Origin: CAYGVT01 sp964353355 | Lineage (GTDB): Archaea > Thermoplasmatota > DTKX01 > GCA-020343715 | NCBI GenBank assembly: GCA_964353355.1 | Contig: CAYGVT010000131.1 | Coordinates: 62,001 to 126,000 of the forward strand | Reading direction: 5' to 3' | DNA length: 64,000 nucleotides | In this document: positions 23,744-31,938 of the stretch, in pieces | How positions within the stretch are numbered: position 1 is the first letter of the stretch | Layout of the letters: each line of letters starts with the position of its first letter | Made by a program: the position numbers and the translations under genes | Notes under the pieces: generated by a model | Database searches by the model: none | What the model saw: the letters and a program-made list of their open reading frames with translations, nothing else | What the model was told of the DNA's origin: nothing

Positions 23744-24889
23744 ATGCGCCGCATAGGTTTCATCGTCAACCCCATCGCTGGCATGGGCGGCAGGGTCGGG
23801 CTCAAGGGCACCGACGGAGTGCTCGCGGAGGCCCTCGCGAAGGGGGCGAAGCCGATGTCCGGGCACCGCGCGACCGAGATGCTGGAGCACTTCATGCTCG
23901 AGGCCCATGGCGCCGGGGACATGTCCGACGTCGAGTGGCTCACATGCTCCGGGACGATGGGGGCCGACGCCCTCACGGACGCGAAGGTGCCCGCGTCCCG
24001 CGTGCGGGTCGTGCACGAGCCCCCGCACCCGGACAGGACCACCGCCAAGGACACGCTCGACGCGTGCGTCGCGCTCGAGCGCGAGGGCGTCGAGCTCCTG
24101 GTGTTCTGCGGCGGCGACGGCACCGCGCGGGACGTGCTCAAGGCCGTCGACGGGCGACTCCCCATCCTCGGCGTGCCGGCAGGCGTGAAGATGCACTCTG
24201 GCGTGTTCGGCGTCTCGCCGCAGGCGGCAGCCGACACCCTCGTGGGGTTCCTGCACGGGACCTTGGGCGTGACGGATGCGGACGTCATCGACCTGGACGA
24301 GGACGCCTACCGCTCGGGCGCATGGAGGATGAGGATGCACGGGCTCGCGCGGACCCCCTTCGAGCCCACGCTCGTGCAGGCGGGCAAGTTCATGGTGACG
24401 GCCCAGTCCGAGCAGGTCATCCTCGAGGACATCGCGCAAGGCATGCAGGAGTACATCGAGGAGGAGCCCGGGCTCTTGTGGGTCCTCGGCCCGGGGGGCA
24501 CCCTCAAGTTCATCGGTGATTGGCTGCACATGGACAAGACCCTGCTCGGCGTGGACGCCTACGCGGCCGGCAGGCAGGTCGGCAAGGACCTGGACGAGAA
24601 GGGATTGCTGGACCTCCTCGACCAGTGGCCCGACGCGCGCGTGCTCGTGTCCCCCATCGGCGCGCAGGGCTTCTTCCTGGGCCGCGGCAACCTGCAGCTC
24701 TCGCCCCAGGTCGTTCGCCGCATCGGCGTGGACAACATATGGGTCGTGTCGACGCCGACCAAGCTTGAGCGCACGCCCGTGCTGCGGGTCGACACCGGCG
24801 ACCCCGAGCTCGACCGCGCGTTCACGGGCAAGGGCCAGCTCTACATCCTCGTGGGCTACCGCGCGCGCAAGCTGGTGCCCATCGCGTAG
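23744..24889 (+). CDS. ATP-NAD kinase family protein (COG3199-like)
   Basis: 381 residues. The N-terminus RRIGFIVNPIAGMGGRVGLKGTDG and the catalytic glycine loop FCGGDGTARDV (near residue 123) are those of the archaeal/bacterial COG3199 branch of the diacylglycerol/NAD kinase superfamily. NAD kinases phosphorylate NAD to NADP using ATP or polyphosphate; the substrate of this branch is less certain. Further family segments: GVPAGVKMHSGVFGVSPQAAA and LISPIGAQGFFLGRGNLQLSP-like near 300. It is transcribed alone. Confidence 0.8.
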   Translation: MRRIGFIVNPIAGMGGRVGLKGTDGVLAEALAKGAKPMSGHRATEMLEHFMLEAHGAGDMSDVEWLTCSGTMGADALTDAKVPASRVRVVHEPPHPDRTTAKDTLDACVALEREGVELLVFCGGDGTARDVLKAVDGRLPILGVPAGVKMHSGVFGVSPQAAADTLVGFLHGTLGVTDADVIDLDEDAYRSGAWRMRMHGLARTPFEPTLVQAGKFMVTAQSEQVILEDIAQGMQEYIEEEPGLLWVLGPGGTLKFIGDWLHMDKTLLGVDAYAAGRQVGKDLDEKGLLDLLDQWPDARVLVSPIGAQGFFLGRGNLQLSPQVVRRIGVDNIWVVSTPTKLERTPVLRVDTGDPELDRAFTGKGQLYILVGYRARKLVPIA

Positions 24890-24937
24890 GCCGGCGCGAA
24901 CTGCGGGGAGCGGGGTGCCTGGGGCCGTCATGCGCAG

Positions 24938-24960
24938 ACTTAATAAGGGGTATTCCATAC
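24938..24960 (+). promoter_or_regulatory. TATA box and adjoining inverted repeat of the kbl gene
   Basis: ACTTAATAAGG (24938-24948) is a TATA element. The perfect dyad GTAT-TCC-ATAC (24950-24960) follows immediately, where a regulator would block polymerase. Predicted start near 24969, leaving a leader of about 130 nt before the ATG at 25102. Confidence 0.45.
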
Positions 24961-24977
24961 GCCCGTCAGCATACCAG

Positions 24978-25075
24978 TTAGGCCTCGCCCCCCATGCTGG
25001 GTGGCGGGGCCGACGGCGTCATGCCTGGACGCGCCAGCGCCCTGCCCCCCAGAGGGGCGTGCGCGGGCGGTCCGG
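24978..25075 (+). other. Potentially structured leader of the kbl gene
   Basis: The leader can fold into successive hairpins: CGCC...GGCG around 24988-25008, GCGTC-loop-GACGC at about 25016-25032, and GCGC...CCCC-CCAGA-GGGG...GCGC at about 25037-25064, before GGAGGTAGG and the ATG. GC-rich DNA folds easily, so this is suggestive only. It does not match a riboswitch I recognise. Confidence 0.3.
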
Positions 25076-25101
25076 ACCCGCATCCGTGGAGGTAGGTATC
25101 G

Positions 25102-26286
25102 ATGAAGCGAAACCCGTCCGCTTTCCTGAAGGAGACCTACGACGAGCTTGTGACCAAGAACTGGGACTGGCGGCCGAAGACCCTCGAGGGGCCGTCTGGA
25201 CCGCACGTTAAGGTAGGGGGCAAGGACGTCATCATGTTCTGCTCGAACAACTACCTCAACTTGTCCAACCACCCCCGGCTGATCAAGGCCGCGCACAAGG
25301 CGCTCGACAAGTACGGCGCGGGCTCCGGGTCTGTCCGGCCCATCGCGGGCACGATGGACATCCACCTCGAGGTGGAGAAGGCCGTCGCGAAGTTCAAGGG
25401 CACCGAGGACGCGCTCGTCTACCAGACCGGCTTCGCTACCAACGCTGGCCTCATCCCCCAGCTGGTCGAGCAGGGCGACGCGCTGGTCACCGACGAGCTC
25501 AACCACGGCTCCATCATCGACGGCGTGCGCCTGACGAAGGCCGAGCGCTCCATCTACAAGCACTCCGACATGGGCGAGCTCGAGAAGGTCCTGAAGGACG
25601 TCGATACAAAGGCGCGGCGCATCCTCATCATCACCGACGGCGTGTTCTCCATGGACGGCGACGTCGCAAACATGCCCGACATCGTGAAGCTCGCCGACGA
25701 GTACGGCGCCATGACCTACGTCGACGACGCCCACGGCGAGGGCGTGCTCGGCGGCGGCCGCGGCATCGGTTACCACTTCAAGCTGCACGGCAAGATCGGC
25801 GTCGAGATGGGCACGTTCTCCAAGGCCTTCGGCGTCGTGGGCGGCCTGGCCGCGGGCTCGCACGACCTGCGCATGTTCGCGCTCAACAAGTCCCGCACGT
25901 GGCTGCTGTCCGGCTCGCACCCGCCCCAGGTGGCGGCGGCCCAGCTCGAGGCCATCAAGGTCCTCGAGGAGGAGCCCGAGCACAACAAGAAGCTGTGGGA
26001 CAACACCAGCTACTTCAAGAAGGAGCTGCTGTCGATGGGCTTCAACATCGGCAGGTCCACCACGCCCATCACGCCGGCCATGTGCGGCTCATCCGAGCTT
26101 GCGGTCCAGCTGTCCGATGGCCTCTGGCAGGACGGCATCTATGCGCTGCCCATCACCTTCCCGATGGTCGCGAGGGACGCGGCCCGCATCCGCAACATGT
26201 GCAACACGGGCCACTCGAAGGACGACCTGTCCAAGACCCTGGCGTCTTACGAGAAGTGGGGCAAGAAGCTGAAGCTCATCCCGTAG
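25102..26286 (+). CDS. kbl: Glycine C-acetyltransferase (2-amino-3-ketobutyrate CoA ligase) family
   Basis: 394 residues, full length for the alpha-oxoamine synthase family. Key segments: FCSNNYLNLSNHPRLIKAA, GAGSGSVRPIAGTMDIHLEVEK, YVDDAHGEGVLGGG with the PLP-contacting Asp/His, and TFSKAFGVVGG with the PLP lysine near residue 241. The enzyme joins an amino acid with an acyl-CoA; the RPIAGTM segment and overall likeness favour glycine C-acetyltransferase (threonine breakdown, with threonine dehydrogenase), but 8-amino-7-oxononanoate synthase cannot be excluded. No threonine dehydrogenase or biotin gene is nearby. GGAGGTAGG precedes the ATG. Confidence 0.85.
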   Translation: MKRNPSAFLKETYDELVTKNWDWRPKTLEGPSGPHVKVGGKDVIMFCSNNYLNLSNHPRLIKAAHKALDKYGAGSGSVRPIAGTMDIHLEVEKAVAKFKGTEDALVYQTGFATNAGLIPQLVEQGDALVTDELNHGSIIDGVRLTKAERSIYKHSDMGELEKVLKDVDTKARRILIITDGVFSMDGDVANMPDIVKLADEYGAMTYVDDAHGEGVLGGGRGIGYHFKLHGKIGVEMGTFSKAFGVVGGLAAGSHDLRMFALNKSRTWLLSGSHPPQVAAAQLEAIKVLEEEPEHNKKLWDNTSYFKKELLSMGFNIGRSTTPITPAMCGSSELAVQLSDGLWQDGIYALPITFPMVARDAARIRNMCNTGHSKDDLSKTLASYEKWGKKLKLIP

Positions 26287-26324
26287 GCGCACGCACGCGC
26301 CCACGGGAGGCGGACGGACGACGG

Positions 26325-26361
26325 GCCCGCGCCGGTCGCGGCCGGGCCAGGTCCCTTTTTT
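26325..26361 (+). terminator. Hairpin plus T-run after kbl
   Basis: GCCCG-C-GCCG-GTCG-CGGC-CGGGC (26325-26347) folds into a stem with one bulge, followed by six T at 26356-26361. It is 38 nt after the kbl stop. The rest of the 329-bp gap holds only the arlB promoter and a motif at 26495. Confidence 0.6.
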
Positions 26362-26494
26362 ATCTTCCAATATCCCCCCGTCCACAGCCTGAACGACATC
26401 GAGGGGGCACGTCTCCACCCCGTGTGTTTTTCAAAGGGACATCGCGATGAAACGGCAAATGCAGGATTCTCCGCTGCGATGGGACGGAAAAATC

Positions 26495-26517
26495 GTACAT
26501 TCCAGCGAGCGCAACTT
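26495..26517. promoter_or_regulatory. Shared 23-bp motif, arlB copy
   Basis: GTACATTCCAG followed by CGAGCGC and AACTT. The same element occurs before the khtT-like gene at 39284-39306, with 19 of 23 positions identical. Here it lies about 33 bp upstream of the TATA box, where an activator could bind. Confidence 0.4.
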
Positions 26518-26548
26518 TTACCGTTCAGCGGCTGCTCGCATAGCCGTA

Positions 26549-26561
26549 ACTTTAAATATCT
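26549..26561 (+). promoter_or_regulatory. TATA box of the archaellum operon
   Basis: ACTTTAAATATCT, a strong TATA element. Predicted start near 26581; leader of about 35 nt with GGAGG 8 nt before the arlB ATG. The small dyad CGGCT/AGCCG lies just upstream. Confidence 0.6.
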
Positions 26562-26615
26562 GCAACCAAATATCCTCGTTGGAGGACAGGACAGTCCACC
26601 CTGGAGGCTTGTTGG

Positions 26616-27254
26616 ATGCACAAGGCAATTAGGCTCTACCTTAAAGACGACGACGACGCCGCGATCGGCATCGGGACGCTGATTATCTTCATCGCCCTTG
26701 TCCTCGTGGCGGCCATCGCAGCGGCCGTGATCATCAAGACCGCCTACAGCCTGAAGGACCAGGCGGAGGCGACCGGGCTCGGCGCCCAGCAAGAGGTGGC
26801 GGGCTCCATCAAGATGATCAGCCTCATCGGCGAGAGGACCGGAGCGCCGCTCAGCGCCAACATCAACACGCTGTGGGTGTACGTCACCACCTGGGACGGT
26901 AGCAAGGGCATAGACGTGAACAAGATGCGCGTCATCACGCGCTCCTCCACCAGCCTCGCGGAGCTGTCCCTGGACACCGCGGGCGCGACCGCGTTGAGGT
27001 ACGACGCGGATGAGGTCCCGCCCAACACCGCGGGCAATGGTTGGGACCCGGCGAACGGGATGTACTTCCTCGACGCCGACAACATCCTGAAGGTCGAGAT
27101 CGCCATCAGCCTGGTCCAGGGCGGGGCTGGCATCCCGCCCAACACACTGGTCACGATCCAGTTCGTGCCTGGCTCAGGGCCGGTGGTGACCGAGGCCTTC
27201 GTGACCCCGCCCTCCTATGCCGGCGACAAGTACATCGACCTGACCTCGATGTAG
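26616..27254 (+). CDS. arlB: Archaellin (archaellum filament protein)
   Basis: 212 residues. A class III signal peptide is visible: MHKAIRLYLKDDDDA, then the hydrophobic helix IGIGTLIIFIALVLVAAIAAAVI found in all archaellins. Prepilin peptidase (ArlK/FlaK) probably cuts just before AIGIGTL; the residue before the cut would be Ala and is preceded by four Asp, an unusually acidic site. The C-terminal part is a beta-rich outer domain. Only one archaellin gene is present. It heads the operon, followed 40 nt later by arlCDE. Confidence 0.9.
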   Translation: MHKAIRLYLKDDDDAAIGIGTLIIFIALVLVAAIAAAVIIKTAYSLKDQAEATGLGAQQEVAGSIKMISLIGERTGAPLSANINTLWVYVTTWDGSKGIDVNKMRVITRSSTSLAELSLDTAGATALRYDADEVPPNTAGNGWDPANGMYFLDADNILKVEIAISLVQGGAGIPPNTLVTIQFVPGSGPVVTEAFVTPPSYAGDKYIDLTSM

Positions 27255-27293
27255 GCATTCCCGCGAGCGCGAGGCTTCCGGGAGAGTGAGAAG

Positions 27294-28490
27294 ATGGGCA
27301 TCTTCGGCGGAAAGGAGGAGGACGAGGCGGCCATGGAGCAGGCCTTCGCCTTCGACGAGGTACCACAGGGTGGCGGAGGGGGCGGCTTCGAGGAGGTACC
27401 ACCGCCCCCACCGCCGCCGCCCCCGCAGCAGCAGATGGCCCCGATGCCCATGCCCATGGCGGCGCCCCCGCCCCAGATGGCGCCCGCACCGCGGCCCATG
27501 CCGGCGGCGATGCCGCCGATGGCGGGATCGAGGGACATGACCCTCGAGGGCACGGCACCGATGGTTCGCAGCCAGAGCGGCCTCGAGCGGCTCGACTCCG
27601 TCGAGCAGTCCCTGACCGACATCGTCCGCAGGGTGGACCTGCTCGACAAGTCGACCGAGGACATCAGGTCGGACATCGCGCGCGTCCGCGACTCCATCGC
27701 ATCCATGGAGGGCGACATGCGCGAGCTGACCTCGCTTTACGACCTCATCTCCACGCAGATCAATCCCTTCATCGAGGCCGAGATGGACCGCAAGGCGTCC
27801 ATCACCGCGATGGAGGAGGAGGGCCAGGGCACCATCCCGGAGCTCGACGCGCTGTTCGAGCCCACGCCCGAGATGTCGGCCGAGGGCGCGCCCGCGGAGG
27901 TCGAGGGCGAGGCCATCCCGGCGCCCTTCGAGGTCGTGGGGGAGGAGGGCGGCCCGATGGCGGCTGTCGAGGCGGCCATCAAGCGGGTCGCGAGGCTTTC
28001 GAAGGTCGGCGACGCGCCCTCGTGCCACTTCGCGCTGCTCAAGTGGATCGAGTTCATGCTGGATTCGGTCCCGAGGAGGGAGGTGCCGAACCTCCTGGCC
28101 TTCTACGTCAAGATCAGCTGGATATCCATTGGCATCAAAGGAGAGGTCATCGACATCATCCGCGGCGTCTCCGGCGACGAGCCCGAGGAGGACGACAAGG
28201 CCAAGAAGGCGAAGGCCAAGGCCTCCGGCAAGCCCAAGGACAAGGACGGCGACGTGGTGATGACCTACGACAAGGAGGACCTCCACGAGCTGGCGCGGAC
28301 CGAGGTCCGCAAGGGCGGCAAGGAGGGCCCCAAGTACGACTCCTGGAGGATGTCCCCCGAGGACCACCTCAAGAGCCTCATCCTCATAGAGCGCATCCGA
28401 GGGGCCGTGCTCGACAAGGAGGCCCTCGAGGAGCTGGAGCGCGACGTGTCGATGTTGAAGGAGGGGCTGGAAGACTTCTTCGCCCTCTAG
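27294..28490 (+). CDS. arlCE: Fused archaellum cytosolic-ring protein ArlC/D/E
   Basis: 398 residues. About 1-85 is acidic then Pro/Met/Gln-rich (runs of prolines and PMPMPMAAPP), a disordered tether. About 95-165 is the ArlC domain with coiled-coil helices (SVEQSLTDIVRRVDLLDKSTEDI). About 240-398 is the ArlD/E domain (LLKWIEFMLDSVPRREVPNLL; SWRMSPEDHLKSLILIERI near the end). These proteins form the ring under the motor that links to the chemotaxis adaptor CheF in euryarchaea. A Lys-rich spacer (about 300-320) sits inside the D/E part. Other archaea often have separate genes. Confidence 0.85.
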   Translation: MGIFGGKEEDEAAMEQAFAFDEVPQGGGGGGFEEVPPPPPPPPPQQQMAPMPMPMAAPPPQMAPAPRPMPAAMPPMAGSRDMTLEGTAPMVRSQSGLERLDSVEQSLTDIVRRVDLLDKSTEDIRSDIARVRDSIASMEGDMRELTSLYDLISTQINPFIEAEMDRKASITAMEEEGQGTIPELDALFEPTPEMSAEGAPAEVEGEAIPAPFEVVGEEGGPMAAVEAAIKRVARLSKVGDAPSCHFALLKWIEFMLDSVPRREVPNLLAFYVKISWISIGIKGEVIDIIRGVSGDEPEEDDKAKKAKAKASGKPKDKDGDVVMTYDKEDLHELARTEVRKGGKEGPKYDSWRMSPEDHLKSLILIERIRGAVLDKEALEELERDVSMLKEGLEDFFAL

Positions 28491-28526
28491 AGGGGCCGGG
28501 GGGGCTCCACCCCTAGGAGGGTGACG

Positions 28527-28961
28527 ATGGGATTCAGCGTCTCGGCGGCGACCGTGATAATAGTAACCGGCCTGGTCCTCATGGCCGGCGTGCTGTCCAC
28601 GGTCGCGTTCCAGGCCCTCGACGACCTGAAGGATGCCGCGCTGGACACGTCGGACTCCGAGCTCTCGAGGGCCAGGACCCGCATCGAGGTACTCAACGCC
28701 AGCTACACGCCCACGCGCGTCTTCCTCAACGTCACGAACTCGGGCGAGACCACGCTCGACACCGCCTTCGTGGACGTCCTCCTCAACGGGACCGTCGCCA
28801 CCGAGGACGTCGTCAAGGCGCGGGTCAGCGGCCTGGCCTCGGAGGTGTGGGGCGTTCACGAGGTGATGTTCCTGGAGGTCGGCTACGCCAAGGCCAACAA
28901 CTGGACGAGGATAGTGGTGGTCACGGAGAACGGGGTGAGCGGCAGCAAGCTGATGAAGTGA
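28527..28961 (+). CDS. arlF: Archaellum stator protein ArlF
   Basis: 144 residues. One N-terminal membrane helix (VSAATVIIVTGLVLMAGVLSTVAF) is followed by an outer beta-sandwich domain (IEVLNASYTPTRVFLNVTNSGETTLD), the ArlF layout. ArlF binds the S-layer and, with ArlG, acts as stator. AGGAGGG stands 5 nt before ATG 28527; GTG 28521 is within that site. Next gene 16 nt downstream. Confidence 0.88.
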   Translation: MGFSVSAATVIIVTGLVLMAGVLSTVAFQALDDLKDAALDTSDSELSRARTRIEVLNASYTPTRVFLNVTNSGETTLDTAFVDVLLNGTVATEDVVKARVSGLASEVWGVHEVMFLEVGYAKANNWTRIVVVTENGVSGSKLMK

Positions 28962-28977
28962 CGGAGAGAGGTACCTA

Positions 28978-29436
28978 ATGCCAGCGACGAGCGCGACGCA
29001 CATGATCTTCTTCATCGCGGCGGTGATAATCGCCATCGGGGTAGTGGGGGCTGTCACCCTGGTCACCAACGAGCTCAAGGACGCGCTCGAGAGCCGGTCG
29101 AGCACCGAGCAGAGCGCCATCCGCTCGCGCGTGGAGGTCGTGAACGACCTCGTCGCCATGCCCTACAACAACACCAGCAAGACGCTCGACATATACGTCA
29201 AGAACATAGGGACCCAGCGGCTCGACCCGGCCGACACGCTCGTCCTCATCGACGGCGTGGACCACAACTTCACCTACCGCATCGTCGGTGGCGGGACGAA
29301 CTGGACCCAGGGCCGCACGGTCGTGCTCACGGTCAAGGACTGCAACTTCACGGCGAACTCCGACCACTCGGTCAAGGTCGCGTGCTCCAACGACGCGGCC
29401 GACCGCAAGGAGTTCCGCATAGGGGCGCTGCCCTAG
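28978..29436 (+). CDS. arlG: Archaellum stator protein ArlG
   Basis: 152 residues with the same design as ArlF: one N-terminal helix (MIFFIAAVIIAIGVVGAVTLVTNEL) and an extracytoplasmic beta-sandwich with several Asn-X-Thr/Ser sequons (NNTSK, NFTYR, NWTQ, NFTAN), likely N-glycosylated. ArlG filaments capped by ArlF anchor the motor in the envelope. GAGAGAGG precedes the ATG. Confidence 0.88.
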   Translation: MPATSATHMIFFIAAVIIAIGVVGAVTLVTNELKDALESRSSTEQSAIRSRVEVVNDLVAMPYNNTSKTLDIYVKNIGTQRLDPADTLVLIDGVDHNFTYRIVGGGTNWTQGRTVVLTVKDCNFTANSDHSVKVACSNDAADRKEFRIGALP

Positions 29437-29457
29437 GGGCGGGGGGTGTCACAGGCC

Positions 29458-30162
29458 ATGGCCAGGTCGACGGACCTCTATGGGTTCGAGCTCCCCCGCG
29501 ACGGGCTCCACCGGTCGCTGGGTGACGGCTTCCCCAAGGGCATGATCGCCCTGGTGCTCGGCGAGTACGGCTCTGGCAAGAGCGCCATCATGCAGCGGCT
29601 GACCTACGGGTTCCTCGAGAACGGCGTGACCGTCACTTACATCTCCACAGAGCTCACGACCAAGGGCTTCATCGACCAGATGAAGTCGCTCGACTACCCT
29701 GTCGTCAAGTACCTGCTCTCGGGCAACCTGCTGTTCATCCCTGTGTACCCGCTCATCGGCAAGGCCGTGCCCCGCGACGAGTTCCTGGACAGGCTCATGG
29801 AGGCCAAGCAGCTCTACGATCGGGACATCCTCATCGTAGACACGTTCTCGTCCCTCACCAAGCGAGACCTCAGGGGGCAGCGCTCGCTGCAGGTGCTATC
29901 GTTTTTCAAGAAGCTGGCGGCGCTCAACAAGACCATCATCCTCACCGTCGACCAGGACGAGGTGCCGGAGCCCCTGATATCGCCTTTCAAGAGCGACTCC
30001 GAGATATACATCACCATCAAGAAGGCCGTCTTCGAGGGCGCGACCACGAGGACGATGAACGTCCACAGGTTCGGCAAGACCACCAAGCCCGTGACGGACG
30101 CCATCGGCTTCCGCATCGAGCCCAGGATCGGCTTCATCATCGACATCACGACAGTGGCCTGA
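29458..30162 (+). CDS. arlH: Archaellum ATPase regulator ArlH
   Basis: About 234 residues, RecA/KaiC-like fold. Walker A is GEYGSGKS near residue 38, and a Walker B-like strand ILIVDTFSSL lies near residue 125. ArlH binds ATP, docks on ArlI and controls motor assembly; it lacks clear turnover in studied species. ATG 29458 has GGGGGTG 9 nt upstream; a GTG at 29446 would add four residues. Confidence 0.88.
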   Translation: MARSTDLYGFELPRDGLHRSLGDGFPKGMIALVLGEYGSGKSAIMQRLTYGFLENGVTVTYISTELTTKGFIDQMKSLDYPVVKYLLSGNLLFIPVYPLIGKAVPRDEFLDRLMEAKQLYDRDILIVDTFSSLTKRDLRGQRSLQVLSFFKKLAALNKTIILTVDQDEVPEPLISPFKSDSEIYITIKKAVFEGATTRTMNVHRFGKTTKPVTDAIGFRIEPRIGFIIDITTVA

Positions 30163-30215
30163 GGGCCAGAAGCAGGCAACGACAGCGAGGGAGAGAAGGA
30201 GGAGGAGGCTCAACC

Positions 30216-31886
30216 GTGGCGCGCGAGATGTCGGGGTTCAACACGGCCATAGCCAAGTACCCCCACCTGCGGCGCTACATCGACGGCTTCACCCTCGCCT
30301 ACAACCAGCAGCCCAAGTTCTACATGGCCCTGTCCAGGGGCATGGCCGCGGACGACTACCCCAACATCCTCTACCCCGTGGGCGACCCCATCTTCATCCA
30401 CATCTACCGCGACCCGGAGAGGGGCAAGCGCTACATCGTCATCGAGCCCAGGATGGACGACGACCTCAAGGCGCGCTACCGCCGCATCATGGACCTCATC
30501 CTGCGCGAGGCGCCCCAGGAGAGGTCCTACGCCAACGACGTCGAGTTCAAGGAGATCATCGACAAGCTCCTCAACAAGGTCACGACCATCAAGGAGCAGA
30601 AGAAGGGCCGCTACTCGCGGTTCGAGGCGGACCGCGTGCAGATCAACCTCGAGGAGTTCGAGATCGTCAAGTACTACATCGTGCGCGACTTGATCGAGTC
30701 CGGCATGCTCGAGCCCATCCTGCGCGACCCCTACAACGAGGACATCCACTCGGTGGGCCTCAACAAGATACACGTCGTGCACAAGATATTCGGCATGATG
30801 GAGACGTCCGTGTCGTTCTCGGACGAGTTCGAGCTTCACGAGTACATCCGCAACATCGCGGAGCGCATCGGCAAGCCAGTGTCCGACGCCGTGCCCATCG
30901 TCGACGGCGCGCTGCCCGACGGCTCGCGCGTGAACATCATCTACTCGGAGGACGTGTCGAAGCGAGGCTCGTCCTTCACCATCCGCAAGTTCACCGAGAC
31001 GCCCCTCACCTTCGTGGCGCTCGTCCAGTTCGGTACGCTCTCGCCGGAGATCGCCGCCTACTTGTGGATATGCATGGAGAACGGCATGTCCATCATCATC
31101 TCGGGCGAGACGGCCTCCGGCAAGACCACGACGCTCAACGCGTGCCTCACGTTCATCAACCACCTTCACAAGGTCTACTCGGCCGAGGACACGCCCGAGG
31201 TCATCGCGCCCCAGCCCGTCTGGCAGAGGCTCGTCACGCGGCCCGTGGGCCCCGAGGGCTCGAGGGTGGAGCTTTTCGACCTCGTGAAGGCCGCGCTGCG
31301 CTCGCGCCCCAACTACATCGTCGTCGGCGAGACGCGCGGCATCGAGGGCAACTACATGTTCCAGGCCATGCAGACCGGCCACGCCGTCATGTCCACGTTC
31401 CACGCGCCCTCGACGCGCCAGCTCATCCAGCGGTTCACCGGCGAGCCCATCAACGTGCCCGTGCGGTTCATCGACAACCTCAACGTCGCCCTGTTCCAGC
31501 AGATCATGTACGAGGGCGGCGTGCTCATAAGGCGCGTCACGTCCGTGGACGAGATCCTGCGCTACTCCAAGGAGATGGACGGCGTGCTGACGAGGGGCGT
31601 GTTCCGGTGGGACCCGTTCACCGACACGCACTACTTCAGGGGCATGAACAACTCCTACATCCTCGAGGACAAGATCGCCCCCATCCTCAAGATGGAGGAC
31701 AAGCGCGACATCTATCGCGAGCTGGAGATGCGCGCGCGCGTCATCAAGGAGATGGCGGACCGCAACATCGTCGAGTACGACCGCGTGAACAGGCTGTTCC
31801 GCGCGTACTACAAGCTCAAGATCAACACGCTCAGGTCGATCGAGGAGAAGCGGCACTGGTGGGAGCGGGCCCTCCAGGCCGCCTGA
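30216..31886 (+). CDS. arlI: Archaellum motor ATPase ArlI
   Basis: 556 residues, type II/IV secretion ATPase. The N-terminal domain (1-240) is followed by the RecA-like domain with Walker A SGETASGKTTT near 295, the Asp box VVGETRGIEG near 370 and the His box THAVMSTFHAPSTR-like segment near 390. It powers both filament assembly and rotation at the inner membrane with ArlJ. GTG start with GGAGGAGG about 8 nt upstream. It precedes arlJ by about 50 nt. Confidence 0.93.
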   Translation: MAREMSGFNTAIAKYPHLRRYIDGFTLAYNQQPKFYMALSRGMAADDYPNILYPVGDPIFIHIYRDPERGKRYIVIEPRMDDDLKARYRRIMDLILREAPQERSYANDVEFKEIIDKLLNKVTTIKEQKKGRYSRFEADRVQINLEEFEIVKYYIVRDLIESGMLEPILRDPYNEDIHSVGLNKIHVVHKIFGMMETSVSFSDEFELHEYIRNIAERIGKPVSDAVPIVDGALPDGSRVNIIYSEDVSKRGSSFTIRKFTETPLTFVALVQFGTLSPEIAAYLWICMENGMSIIISGETASGKTTTLNACLTFINHLHKVYSAEDTPEVIAPQPVWQRLVTRPVGPEGSRVELFDLVKAALRSRPNYIVVGETRGIEGNYMFQAMQTGHAVMSTFHAPSTRQLIQRFTGEPINVPVRFIDNLNVALFQQIMYEGGVLIRRVTSVDEILRYSKEMDGVLTRGVFRWDPFTDTHYFRGMNNSYILEDKIAPILKMEDKRDIYRELEMRARVIKEMADRNIVEYDRVNRLFRAYYKLKINTLRSIEEKRHWWERALQAA

Positions 31887-31938
31887 GGGGGCCTCCCATG
31901 GGCGTCGCGTGGGGGGGCCATCGGGGGGCGAGTCGCCC

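Noticed and set aside
26447..26632. 61-residue frame before arlB
   Set aside because: It spans the arlB TATA box and overlaps the arlB start. No domain, and a promoter explains the region.
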